From Streptomyces spinoverrucosus (lineage in GTDB: Bacteria > Actinomycetota > Actinomycetes > Streptomycetales > Streptomycetaceae), in assembly GCF_006539505.1 (NCBI RefSeq), contig NZ_BJND01000045.1, positions 1 to 64,000 of the forward strand: a stretch of 64,000 nt of DNA. The letters are read 5' to 3'. The notes beneath the pieces are model-generated. The model made no database searches, was not told the origin of the DNA, and saw only the letters and a list, made by a program, of their open reading frames with translations. Shown here in pieces: positions 35,976 to 45,201 of this stretch. The translations under genes were made by a program, and so were the position numbers. Every line of letters starts with the position of its first letter. Position 1 is the first letter of the stretch.

Positions 35976-38660
35976 TGCGCGCCTTCAGGCCCAGCGAGTA
36001 CGTGCGGCCGGGGCCCACGGCGTTGCGCTCGTCGACCGGGACGTCGTAGTCGACCTGGAGCAGTGGCAGCCGCGTCGCCTCCGTCGTCGAGTCGGAGCGG
36101 AACGACCAGGACGTGTCCGTCGCGGTGGCGTGGTCCCACTCGTCGGACTCCCGGGTCGTCTCCAGGCGCAGCCGGTATTCGGCGTTGCCGGCGGGGACTT
36201 CGACGTCCCGCCACGCGTCCGCCAGGTCGAGGACCGTCTTGCCGTCCCGGAACAACTCGGCGTTCGCCGTGTCGAGCGACGTCCACTCCCCCGTGCCGAT
36301 CCCGTCGCCGAGTACGATCTGACGCGACCAGTGACCCGCCTCGGAGTCGGTGAACTCGGGTATCCGCAGTCGCAGCATGTTCCCGTTGCGCGTGCTGGGC
36401 TCCGCGCCGCGCGGGATCGAGGGGCGGACGACCGCGCCCTGCCACGTGTGGCGGACCTGTTCGCCCGCCCGGTAGGCACGAGGCGCCTCTCGCAGGCCGA
36501 CAGTCAGCGGCCTGTCGATGTCCCCCTCCCCCACGGTCTGGTGGAGCACCACCTGATACCACTCGGTGTCGCCCGAGGTGACGTACTCGGTCCGTTCGAA
36601 GGCGGTCGGCACGCGCCGGGTGTACTGAAGCCAGGTGAAGTCCTGGTAGGGCCGGCGGGCGAAACGCTGCTCCGCCGCCCACGGCACGCCGCCGTTGTCC
36701 GCGTACACGGAGCGGACGACGGCGCTGTTGCGCTCGGACACCGTGTGGATGACGCGTTCGGGGATGCGCTGCTCGGACACCTGCATGACGTCGTACAGGT
36801 ACGGGCTCCGTGCGGTGCCGCTGATGGTGACCGTGGTGGTGCGCTCGGCGATCCGCTTCAGCAGCGCGGCTCCCGTGCCGGCTCCGACCCGGACGGTCGG
36901 CCGCCTTCTCCATGAACTCGGCCCCACCCTCGCCCGTTTCGTCGGTGACGACGGCGAGCTTGCCGCGGACGCGGCGGAAGTCCGGCTCGGTCAGAGCCGG
37001 CGGCCACCGCGGTCAGCCGCTCACCGCGCCGGTCGAAGAGGGGCGAGTGCGGCATGTAGAACGCGCCGAGATCCCGCGGACCGCCGACGACCTCGGCTTC
37101 GAGCTGAGGTGCGACCAGCTGCCAGCGGGAGGCGAACTCGAAGGTGCCGTCGGTGACCTGGGCGGTGGGGCTGACGTACAGCTCCTCGGCGAGGTCGAAG
37201 TACATGGTTCCGTCGATCCAGCCGTGTCCGTCGATCTCCCGGTACGTCTGGAAGCTCAGGATGCCGCGCTGTTCGGCGGGCCGGGGCGTGCGGATCTCGA
37301 CCTTGGTGGTCTTCCGGGGGTCGACGACGGCGGTGGTGTCCTCGGTGACGCGCACCTGCGGCAGCACGATGTGCCGCAGCACCTCCTTGCCGTTCTCCTG
37401 CTCCACACCGCCCGAGACGATCTGGTACGTGCCTTCCTCGACCTCGGCGACGGCGTTCTCGCGGTCGGTGTACTCCACGAACCCGTCGGGGCCCCAGATC
37501 GTCGGAAGGGAGTGGACGCGCTCGCCGGTGAGGTCGTAGGACACGACCTTGAGCTTGTGCACGGGGCCACGCACGACCAGGCTCAACGTCGTGTGAACCG
37601 AGACCATTCCATCCGCGGAGGACGCCGTCAGGTAGCCGTAGTAGTCACCCTGCGCGGCACGGGAGGGATCCACGGTGAGCGGCAGCTCGGCCGTGCCGCC
37701 CGCCGGGACAGTGAGGGACGCCGAACCGGGGCTCACGGCACCGTCGTCGACCTTGCGGCCACTGCTGGTCGCCAGCTCGGCGCGCAGCCCGAGGGTGACG
37801 GGAGCGTCGGAGCGGTTGGTGTAGCGCACCGTGCGGGTGGACGTACCGCTGTCGTCGGCCTCGTAGGTGCCGAGGGCCAGGGTGCCGGTGGCGGTGACCG
37901 GGGTCCGCGTGGCCGCGGTGAGGTCGATGCGTCCTGCGCCCTGTTCGGTGACCTTCTGCCCGCCGATGGTGCGTGCCGTGCTGGTGAGCGCGTCCTTCAG
38001 CCTGCTCGCCGTCCAGTCCGGGTGCTGCTGTGCCAGCAGCGCGGCCGCTCCCGCCACGTGCGGGGTCGCCATCGAAGTGCCGGAAGCGGCGACGTAGGAG
38101 CCGTCGACCGCCTCCCCCATCGTGGGGCCCGAGGCGCGAGCGGCCACGATGCCCACACCGGGTGCGGTCACGTCGGGCTTGACCGTGTCGTCGCCGACCC
38201 GGGGACCGCGGCTGGAGAACCCGGCGAGGGAGTCGTCCCGGTCCACCGCGCCTACGGTCAGTGCCGCGTCGGCGGCGCCGGGGGAACCGATCGTGCCCTG
38301 GCCGGGGCCCGAGTTGCCCGCCGCGACGACGAACAACGTGCCGCTGGACGCGGAGAGTTCGTTCAGGGTCTGGCTCAGCGGGTCCGTGCCGGCGCTGGCC
38401 GTCTCGGAGCCGAGCGACATGTTGACGACCTTGGCGCCCCGCGCGACGGACCACTCCATGCCGGCGATCACCTGCGACTGGGTGCCGAAACCGTCGTCGC
38501 CCAGCACCTTGCCGATCAGCAGGTCGGCGCCGGGAGCCACACCCTTGCGGCTGCCGCCGGACGCCGCGCCGGAGCCTCCGACGATGGACGCGACGCGTTG
38601 GCGTCGCAGTTCCCTGCTGTCCATGCGGCTGTCGGTGCCGTAGGTGCTGGAAAGAAATCC
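35976..38660 (-). pseudogene. S8 (subtilisin-like) protease relic 1
   Basis: Readable from about 38600 as VASIVGGSGAASGGSRKGVA, then AKVVNMSLGSETASAGTDPL, FVVAAGNSGPGQGTIGSPGA and the catalytic-Ser motif ASGTSMATPHVAGAAALLAQ, followed by an Fn3-like and a long C-terminal region. The signal peptide, propeptide, Asp segment and the HGTHVA His segment are missing: upstream of VASIVGG the frame reads RELRRQR. A frameshift near 37000-36900 separates the C-terminal part (LKRIAERTTTVTISGTARSP onward). At about 35975 the protein runs directly into relic 2. An inactive secreted protease. Confidence 0.75.
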
Positions 38661-38757
38661 GCCGCTGCCGGAGGATGTGTCACCGGTTTCTCGTGGCACA
38701 GGTGGGACATGTCTCAAGGGCGACAAGGAGCGGGGCGGCAGGCAGACGGACGCGTCC

Positions 38758-39024
38758 GGTGCTGATCAGCAACCTGGTACTCGGTGACCCCGGCGCGCCA
38801 CCGCACCGGCAGCCCGGGCCGCTCTTCGGCTATGTGCCCAGGGCGAGATCCTCTTCGAGCCCGGGGGCGACGTGATCCACTACCAGCGCGCCAACAACCG
38901 TGCGGACACGCAGTCGCAGCTGGTGGTGACCATGTTCACGCCGCCGGGGGCCCCGGTTCTGACCATGGTCAGCGCGGAGGAGCTGGCCGAACGACGACAC
39001 CTACGGGTTGCCCAGCCATCATGA
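38758..39024 (+). pseudogene. Cupin-domain protein relic
   Basis: LGDPGAPPHRQPGPLFGYV continues in the next frame as GEILFEPGGDVIHYQRANNR and VVTMFTPPGAPVLTMVSAEE. This is a small cupin (PPHRHPGP metal-binding His region, then GEILFE). About 20 residues normally found between GEILFE and PGGDVIHY are missing, so there is an internal deletion as well as a frameshift near 38838. The metal-binding His set is incomplete. Confidence 0.6.
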
Positions 39025-39154
39025 CGGGAACAGCTGCCCTGAGAAGTTGTATCACCGTGCCGCCGATGAGCAGCCAGTTGTCGTCGTAAGGCCTTGGGGC
39101 GCCTACTCCAGCCGTCCCGCACACGCGCAACTCCCCTGATCCGCGGAGGACTTT

Positions 39155-39589
39155 GTGCAGCTACTGCCCCGCTCCCTGTCCGGCTGGACAATGGCTGTAT
39201 TCGGCGTCTTCGCCGCCGCCTTGGGCGCGGTAGGGCTGATCGCCCCGGGCGCCCTGCTCGCGCTCATGGGCTTCGCTCCTGTGGGCGGCTCCGGGCGCGC
39301 GGAGGGGGACCACACCGTGGTCTTCCTGACCGCGTCCTCCATGGCGGCGCTCAACATGGGCGTGTACTACGTGCTGGCCTCGCTCTCCGACTGGAAGGCG
39401 TTCTTCCGCTGGACCGTCCCCTTCCGCCTGCTGACCTGCGCGGTCTTCATCCTGGCGGTGGTTGGCGGCCGTGCTCCGTCCGGCCTCCTCGGGGTGGGCC
39501 TGTGGGAGGGGGTCGGCGCGATTGTCACGGGTGTTGCGCTCCGGTACGAGCGGCGGCCCATCCCCTCCGACGCGGGAGGACTGTCCTGA
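39155..39589 (+). CDS. Small integral membrane protein
   Basis: A 144-residue product (GTG 39155) with four hydrophobic segments: MAVFGVFAAALGAVGLIAPG, SSMAALNMGVYYVLASL, LLTCAVFILAVVGG and GLWEGVGAIVTGVAL. It lacks recognisable catalytic residues and resembles small uncharacterised actinobacterial membrane proteins. Appears intact. Confidence 0.65.
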   Translation: MQLLPRSLSGWTMAVFGVFAAALGAVGLIAPGALLALMGFAPVGGSGRAEGDHTVVFLTASSMAALNMGVYYVLASLSDWKAFFRWTVPFRLLTCAVFILAVVGGRAPSGLLGVGLWEGVGAIVTGVALRYERRPIPSDAGGLS

Positions 39590-39625
39590 TGTCCGGGGGC
39601 CGGCCACCAGGCAGAGCAGCTTTGA

Positions 39626-39793
39626 ATGGAAGGCAGCATTGAGGACTTCGGGCGTCTGGTCGCCCTGGTCGAGGAGACGGGCGAGCGCGTGATGTTCACT
39701 ATGGACGGCCAGCCAGTGAGCGTGATTCTTCCGGTGGCCGGGGGGGCCGAGCTGGAGCACTCCGGTACGTGCGCGCGGACGGCGAGCGTATGA
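39626..39793 (+). CDS. Phd/YefM-type antitoxin-like protein
   Basis: A 55-residue ORF reading EDFGRLVALVEETGERVMFT, then MDGQPVSVILPVAGGAELEH. This is the DNA-binding N-terminal domain of prevent-host-death antitoxins, where a strand with the GQPVAVILP pattern is typical. The usual first helix is short here. It overlaps the next ORF by ATGA, so this is either a two-gene unit or one antitoxin gene split by a frameshift. No obvious toxin (Doc, RelE, PIN) is adjacent. Confidence 0.5.
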   Translation: MEGSIEDFGRLVALVEETGERVMFTMDGQPVSVILPVAGGAELEHSGTCARTASV

Positions 39794-39945
39794 CGTTCAC
39801 CCGGGGCCAGGTGGTCGTGGCCGAGCTGCGGACCGCGGGCTGGGTCGAGTGGCTGGAGGAACGGGCCATGCGCGGACGCCAGGCGTACATGGACTCGAAT
39901 CAGTCGAAGGCATTCGCCGAGTTCCTCGCCCGATCGTTCGGCTGA
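39790..39945 (+). CDS. Small ORF overlapping the Phd-like gene
   Basis: A 51-residue ORF starting at the ATGA overlap: MTFTRGQVVVAELRTAGWVE then WLEERAMRGRQAYMDSNQSK and AFAEFLARSFG. In-frame residues before the ATG (YVRADGER) also look coding, favouring a frameshift that split a longer protein. No family recognised. Confidence 0.4.
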   Translation: MTFTRGQVVVAELRTAGWVEWLEERAMRGRQAYMDSNQSKAFAEFLARSFG

Positions 39946-40034
39946 AGCCACACACAGTGGGCTCCGAATCCCCACCACGCCAGGCCGTGGAAACCGGGTG
40001 CGGACCGTCGGCGCGGTGGTGTGTGATCGGGGGT

Positions 40035-40901
40035 ATGCCAATTGTGTTGGGCAAGCCGGGAGTCGACGGGTTGCACGAGGCTGTAGGCGTACTGCGGGAG
40101 TGGCAGTACGACGGGGCGCCGATGCAGCTGCATCCGGGGGACCTCGGCTGGTTCTGGCGGTTCGGTGCAGAGGCGACGGCCGCGGCGGTCCGGACATGGA
40201 GCCGGGAAGGACAAATTCTCGCCGTCGGGCTGCTGGACGGTCCCCAGCTGTTGCGGCTGAAGATCGCGCCGGACGCCCAGCGGGACGAAGAGCTGGCGCA
40301 GCAGCTGGTTGAGGACGTGACCGAGCCGGATCGCGGCGTACTGATGGAGGGGAAGGTGTACGTCGATGCGCCAATGGGCGCACTGGTCCAAGATCTGCTG
40401 TTCGACAACGGCTGGGACACCGACGAGCCGTGGACGCCGCTGCGCCGCGACCTCACGGAGCCGGTGAAGGACCCAGGCGTGCGGATCAAGGTGATCGGTC
40501 CGGAGCAGGCGCACGTGCGGACCGCCGTACACCGGGCATCGTTCGACGGGTCGACGTTCACGGACGAGCGCTGGCAGGCGATGGCGGCCGGATTGCCGTA
40601 CGCCGACGCCCGGTGTCTGGTGGCGTATGACGACCGGGGCAACGCCGTGGCGGCGGTGACAGTGTGGTCTGCCGGTCCGGGGAAGCCCGGGCTGCTCGAG
40701 CCGATGGGCGTGCGCCGGGAACATCGCGGTCACGGCTACGGCAAAGCGATCACCGTCGCTGCGGCGGCCGCACTCCGGGAGCTGGGATCGTCGAGCGCGA
40801 TCGTCTGCACCCCGAGCTCCAATGCCGGCGCCGTAGCTACCTACAAGGCAGCCGGCTTCCAGCAACTCCCTGAGATCCAGGACCGACGCCGGGACGCCTA
40901 G
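40035..40901 (+). CDS. GNAT-family N-acetyltransferase
   Basis: A 288-residue protein. The C-terminal half is a GNAT domain: VAAVTVWSAGPGKPGLLEPM, the acetyl-CoA-binding motif VRREHRGHGYGKAITVAAAA (R/Q-x-x-G-x-G/A) and the conserved STPSSNAGAVATYKAAGFQ-like end (CTPSSNAGAVATYKAAGF). The N-terminal half (GDLGWFWRFGAEATAAAVRT) looks like a degenerate second GNAT domain. Start ATG 40035 follows a GGGGG run. Acceptor substrate unknown. Confidence 0.85.
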   Translation: MPIVLGKPGVDGLHEAVGVLREWQYDGAPMQLHPGDLGWFWRFGAEATAAAVRTWSREGQILAVGLLDGPQLLRLKIAPDAQRDEELAQQLVEDVTEPDRGVLMEGKVYVDAPMGALVQDLLFDNGWDTDEPWTPLRRDLTEPVKDPGVRIKVIGPEQAHVRTAVHRASFDGSTFTDERWQAMAAGLPYADARCLVAYDDRGNAVAAVTVWSAGPGKPGLLEPMGVRREHRGHGYGKAITVAAAAALRELGSSSAIVCTPSSNAGAVATYKAAGFQQLPEIQDRRRDA

Positions 40902-41170
40902 AGGGTGTCGTTCGACGTGTTGCGCTGCTTGTAGGCCCCTCGCGGTCGAAGGCCGGTAGTCGACCGCCCCCGCGGCCGCGCCCCAGCCGAGGTCCTGAAT
41001 CTGCGTGACCAAGCGTTGCGCTTGCGTCTCGAAGGGGCTACGGCGCGGGGCTCCCGAGACCGGCGCCCGGGCGGCAGCACGGCTTCGTCGGCGTCCCGCA
41101 CGACGTCACGGTCGACGGCACCGAGCTGCAAGGCCGTGGACGCACGCCCGCCCCAGGGCGTGCCGTACGG
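40902..41170. other. Intergenic between GNAT and tetronate operon
   Basis: No supportable gene. Transcription from the left and from the operon on the right converges here. Confidence 0.4.
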
Positions 41171-41923
41171 TCAGGGTGCCGTGTCGAGGTCCACGTCGAG
41201 GTCGGGGCTGTCGCTCCAGAACATGTCGTCGGCGTCCTGGAGCCGCAACGCGGCGTGCTTCAGATGGAGTCGTGCGGCGGCGCGGGCCGCCTCGGCGTCG
41301 CGCGCCTCGACGGCGGCGAAGATGGCGTGGTGTTCCTGGCGGACCGCTTCGATGAAGTCCTCCCGCCGCGCCTCGTTCGCGCGGGTCACACGGATGCCGC
41401 CGCGCAGCACCTCACCCAGGTAACGGACGGTCGAGACCATCACGGCGTTGCCCGTCGACTCGGCTATGGACTGGTGGAAGGCGAGGTCCTCGTCCACGCC
41501 GTCACCGCCGACCGCCACGGCCGCGTCGATCGCGTCGAGGGCCCGACGCATCCGGGCCAGGTCGTCCGGGGTGGCACGGGTGGCCGCGAGGTACGCCGCC
41601 TCGCCCTCGATAGGGCGACGCACCTCGACGATCTGCAGCACCTTGGCCTTGGTGTCGGCGGCCTCGGCCTCCAGGTCGAGCGGCCTGGTGCGGCGGGGCA
41701 GAACGAACACGCCGCGGCCCTGCCGCGGTTCGACCAGGCCCGCGTTGCGCAGCCGCGAGACGGCCTCGCGTACGACCGTACGGCTGACGCCGAGCTGCTT
41801 GACCAGTTCCACCTCGGTCGGCAGCTTGTCGCCCACGGCCAGCCGCCCGGACTCGATCTCGTCCGCGAGCACCGCGGCGACCTGGTCCGCGAGCCGCACG
41901 GGTCCGCTCACCTTGGAAAACAT
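41171..41923 (-). CDS. FadR/GntR-family regulator of tetronate catabolism
   Basis: A 250-residue regulator with an N-terminal winged HTH (LPTEVELVKQLGVSRTVVREA, VSRLRNAGLVEPRQGRGVFV) and a C-terminal FCD ligand-binding domain (DEDLAFHQSIAESTGN, with the metal-binding Asp/His pattern, and RQEHHAIFAAVEARDAEAAR). It is the last gene of the seven-gene operon, starting 5 bp after denD, so it is made together with the pathway and probably acts on the operon promoter upstream of ltnD. The inducer is likely a C4 sugar acid or an intermediate (inference). Confidence 0.9.
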   Translation of the reverse strand: MFSKVSGPVRLADQVAAVLADEIESGRLAVGDKLPTEVELVKQLGVSRTVVREAVSRLRNAGLVEPRQGRGVFVLPRRTRPLDLEAEAADTKAKVLQIVEVRRPIEGEAAYLAATRATPDDLARMRRALDAIDAAVAVGGDGVDEDLAFHQSIAESTGNAVMVSTVRYLGEVLRGGIRVTRANEARREDFIEAVRQEHHAIFAAVEARDAEAARAAARLHLKHAALRLQDADDMFWSDSPDLDVDLDTAP

Positions 41924-41928
41924 GGTTT

Positions 41929-42984
41929 TCAGTCTATCGGCACGGACCGTTCCGACCGGGCCGAGCGAGCCGCGACGTCCATGACGACCGCTTGGGCGTG
42001 GTCCTCGATGTACTGCCGCAGTACCGATGCGAAGCTCGGGTCGGGCTCCAGCCCCAGCGCCGCGGCGCGCGCGTTGTCGAAGACCGCGGGCCACGAGCCG
42101 ACGATCGCCTCGACTCCGGGATCGGGCCTGACCGTCACGAGGTCGGCCACGGCGTCGCCGGCCACCCGCCGCAGCGTGGCCAGCATCTCGGCGACCGAGA
42201 CGGTCAGCGCGGGGAGGTTGACCGGGATGCCACCGTCCAGCCGACCCGGCCCGGCTCCGCGTGCCACCTCGGCGACGCGGAGGATGCCCTCCACCGTGCG
42301 CCGCGGCGAGGCCAGGGCCACCCGCAGGTCGGGGTCGACCGGGCAGGTGGCCGGGAGGCCGGAGAGGGGCTCGCGGATGATGCCGGACAGAAAGCCGGAG
42401 GCGGCGGCGTTCGGCTTGCCCGGGCGCACCGCCACGGTCATCAGACGGGCGACACGTCCGTCGACGAAACCGCGGCGGGTGTAGTCGGCGATGAGCTGCT
42501 CGCAGACGAGTTTCTGGGTGCCGTAGCTCGACCGTGGTGTGGGCAGGGTCGACTCGCTGACGACCTGCGGCAGCGGCAGCATCGGGTCGGAACCGTAGAC
42601 CGCGACGCTGCTGGAGAACACCACCCGCACCACAGGCCCGCCCGCGGCCGACTGCGTCCGGGCGGCTTCGAGCAGAGCCCGGGTGGTGTCCAGATTGGCG
42701 CTCATGCCGAGGTCGAAGTCGGCCTCGCACTCGGCCGAGACTGCGGAGGCGAGGTGGATCAGTACATCCACCGGCTTGGCGAACACGTCGTCGAGACTGT
42801 CGTTGAGGTCGCCCGGTACGACGTCCACGAGGGGATCGTCCGCCTCCGGCGACTGGGCGGGGACGAAGCGGTCGGCGAGCACGAGGCGGTCGATCGGCGC
42901 GCCCCGGAATGTCCGGGCCTCCAGCAGTGCGGCGGCAAGCTGCCGCCCCAGAAAGCCGAAGCCGCCCGTGATGACGATCCTCAT
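41929..42984 (-). CDS. denD: D-erythronate dehydrogenase
   Basis: A 351-residue extended SDR/NAD-epimerase-fold enzyme: nucleotide-binding GGFGFLGRQLAAALLEA (residues 7-23), VFSSSVAVYGSDP with the catalytic Ser, and SSYGTQKLVCEQLIADY with the YxxxK pair. DenD-type enzymes oxidise D-erythronate to 2-oxo-tetronate with NAD+. The assignment rests on fold plus its position among otnI, otnK, otnC and ltnD, which is the known arrangement for this pathway. Its start overlaps the otnI stop by 4 bp. Confidence 0.85.
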   Translation of the reverse strand: MRIVITGGFGFLGRQLAAALLEARTFRGAPIDRLVLADRFVPAQSPEADDPLVDVVPGDLNDSLDDVFAKPVDVLIHLASAVSAECEADFDLGMSANLDTTRALLEAARTQSAAGGPVVRVVFSSSVAVYGSDPMLPLPQVVSESTLPTPRSSYGTQKLVCEQLIADYTRRGFVDGRVARLMTVAVRPGKPNAAASGFLSGIIREPLSGLPATCPVDPDLRVALASPRRTVEGILRVAEVARGAGPGRLDGGIPVNLPALTVSVAEMLATLRRVAGDAVADLVTVRPDPGVEAIVGSWPAVFDNARAAALGLEPDPSFASVLRQYIEDHAQAVVMDVAARSARSERSVPID

Positions 42985-43793
42985 ACCTGGTCCCTTCGGT
43001 TGCTTCGGTAGTCGTTCAGCCAGCCGAGCCCCTCGCTCGTGCCGGCCTCGGGGATGTACTCGCAACCGATCCACCCGTCGAAGCCCAGCTCGTCGACGAC
43101 GTCGAACAGGTGGTGGATGTCGAGTTCCCCGCGGTCGGGTTCGTGGCGGTCGGGCACGCCGGCGATCTGCAGATGACCCACCCGGCCGGTCGGCACGTCA
43201 CGGCGCAGCGTCGTGGTGAGGTCGCCCTCGACGATCTGACAGTGGTAGAGGTCGAGCTGCACCTTCAGATTCGGGGCCCCCACCTCCTGGACCACGCTGT
43301 GCGCCTCGCCCTGCGTGGTCAGGAAGTATCCGGGCATGTCGCGGCCGTTGATCGGTTCGATCAGGATGTCGATGCCGGCCTCGGCCGCCCGTGCCGCCGC
43401 CCAGGCGAGGTTGGCCTGGTAGGTGTCCCGGTGCTTGGCCCGCTCCCCCGCGGTCGCGTCCGGCCGTACGAGCCCGGCCATCACATGCAGCCGGAGGCAG
43501 CCCAGCGCGGCGGCGTACTCCAGCGCCCGGTCGATCCCGGAGCGCAGCTCCGCCTCACGTCCGGGCAGTGCCGCCATGCCGCGCTCTCCGTAGTCCCAGT
43601 CTCCGGGAGGCGCGTTGAACAGCACCTGCCGCAGGCCGTGATCGTCGAGCCGACGGCGCAACTCGGCGGCGTCGAAGGCGTAGGGGAAGAGGTACTCGAC
43701 GGCCTCGAAGCCGTCCGCCGAGGCCGCGGCGAAGCGGTCGAGGAAGTCGTGTTCGGTGTACATCATGGACAGGTTCGCGGCGAACCTCGGCAT
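42981..43793 (-). CDS. otnI: 2-oxo-tetronate isomerase
   Basis: A 270-residue TIM-barrel enzyme of the hydroxypyruvate-isomerase-like family: RFAANLSMMYTEHDFLDRF, the metal-binding Glu in ILIEPINGRDMPGYFL, KVQLDLYHCQIVEGD, GHLQIAGVPDRHEPDRGELD and GWIGCEYIPE. OtnI converts 2-oxo-tetronate to 3-oxo-tetronate. The length is normal and all metal ligands of the family (Glu, Asp, His, Glu) seem present. It is translationally coupled to denD. Confidence 0.88.
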   Translation of the reverse strand: MPRFAANLSMMYTEHDFLDRFAAASADGFEAVEYLFPYAFDAAELRRRLDDHGLRQVLFNAPPGDWDYGERGMAALPGREAELRSGIDRALEYAAALGCLRLHVMAGLVRPDATAGERAKHRDTYQANLAWAAARAAEAGIDILIEPINGRDMPGYFLTTQGEAHSVVQEVGAPNLKVQLDLYHCQIVEGDLTTTLRRDVPTGRVGHLQIAGVPDRHEPDRGELDIHHLFDVVDELGFDGWIGCEYIPEAGTSEGLGWLNDYRSNRRDQV

Positions 43794-43829
43794 GTCGGCT
43801 CTCCTCAGTGAGGACCCTCAGGGGGTCCG

Positions 43830-45137
43830 TCAGCGGTTGACGGTCTGCTTGTCGGTGGTGAGCACGGCGGCGGCACCGAGGACGAGGCTGAGGGCGAGGA
43901 CGTACATCGGCAGTGACGTCGAGCCGGTCGAATCCTTCAGCGCGCCGATCATGTACGGGCTGACGAAGCCCGCGAGGTTGCCCACCGAGTTGATCGCGGC
44001 GAGGCCGACCGCGGCAGCCGTGCCGCCCAGGAACGCGGTCGGGAGTGACCAGAACAGCGGCGCGCAGGTCAGCACCCCGGCGGCGGCGCAGGACAGGGCC
44101 AGGAGCGACAGTGCGGTCGAGCCGGACCAGCCGGCGGCCAGCGAGAATCCGACGGCGCCCATGAGAGACGGTACGACCAGGTGCCAGCGGCGTTCGCGGC
44201 GCCTGTCCGCCGAGCGGCCGAACAGGTTCATCGCCACCAGGGCGGCCAGATACGGCACCGCGCTGAGCACGCCGATCGCGAGCGGCCCCTCAATGCCGGT
44301 GGACTCGACGAACGTGGGCATCCAGAAGGTCAGCGCGTACTGGCCCATCACGAAGCAGAAGTAGATGAGGCACATCAGCCACACCTTGGGCTCGCGGAAC
44401 GCGTCCCAGACCCTGCCGTGCACCGTCTGGTGCGCGGAGTCCTCGGCGATCGCCCGCTCGACGACGGCCTTCTCCTCGTCGCTGAGCCACTTCGCGCTGC
44501 GCACACCGTCGTCGAGGTAGAACAGCGTGGCCACGCCGATGAGGACCGCGGGGATCGCCTCGAGCAGGAACATCCACTGCCAGCCCTGCCAGCCGTTCAC
44601 ACCCTGGAAGCGGTCCATGATCCAGCCGGAGAGCGGGTTGCCGAAGATCCCGGCCACCGGGATGGCCGACATGAACATCGCGATCACCCGGGCCCGGCGC
44701 TGCGAGGGGAACCAGTAGGTGCAGTACAGGATCACACCGGGGTAGAAGCCCGCCTCCGCGGCGCCGAGCAGGAAACGCATTACGTAGAAGGTGGCCTCGT
44801 TGGTGACGAACATGAACGACGCCGAGACCAGGCCCCAGCTGATCATGATCCGGGCGATCCACCTGCGGGCCCCGACTCGCTGGAGCATCAGGTTCGACGG
44901 GACCTCGAAGAAGAAGTAGCCGATGAAGAACAGGCCGGCACCCAGACCGTACGCCGCCTCGCTGAACCCGAGGTCGTCGGACATCTGCAGCTTGGCGAAG
45001 CCGACGTTGACCCGGTCCAGGTACGAGACGACGTAGCAGAGGATGAGAAAGGGGACGATGCGGCGGACGACCTTGCGGAAGACGGCGTTCTCTTGAGCGA
45101 GATCGGGGACGCCGGCCGCCGTGGTGGGCAGGGACAT
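43830..45137 (-). CDS. MFS permease for sugar acids (ACS family)
   Basis: A 435-residue, twelve-segment transporter of the anion:cation symporter group (phthalate/tartrate/glucarate-like): ILCYVVSYLDRVNVGFAKLQ in TM1, FFEVPSNLMLQRVGARRWIA with the motif-A region, GAAEAGFYPGVILYCTYWFP in TM4-5. Location inside the operon makes it the likely importer of L-threonate, D-erythronate or related C4 acids. It lies 36 bp from otnI and 64 bp from otnC. Confidence 0.88.
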   Translation of the reverse strand: MSLPTTAAGVPDLAQENAVFRKVVRRIVPFLILCYVVSYLDRVNVGFAKLQMSDDLGFSEAAYGLGAGLFFIGYFFFEVPSNLMLQRVGARRWIARIMISWGLVSASFMFVTNEATFYVMRFLLGAAEAGFYPGVILYCTYWFPSQRRARVIAMFMSAIPVAGIFGNPLSGWIMDRFQGVNGWQGWQWMFLLEAIPAVLIGVATLFYLDDGVRSAKWLSDEEKAVVERAIAEDSAHQTVHGRVWDAFREPKVWLMCLIYFCFVMGQYALTFWMPTFVESTGIEGPLAIGVLSAVPYLAALVAMNLFGRSADRRRERRWHLVVPSLMGAVGFSLAAGWSGSTALSLLALSCAAAGVLTCAPLFWSLPTAFLGGTAAAVGLAAINSVGNLAGFVSPYMIGALKDSTGSTSLPMYVLALSLVLGAAAVLTTDKQTVNR

Positions 45138-45201
45138 GAGCGGAATCCTTCGTGCGGCTCAGGGGATTCTCCGACAGGGGCGGAGACAGGGGTGAAGCGG
45201 G

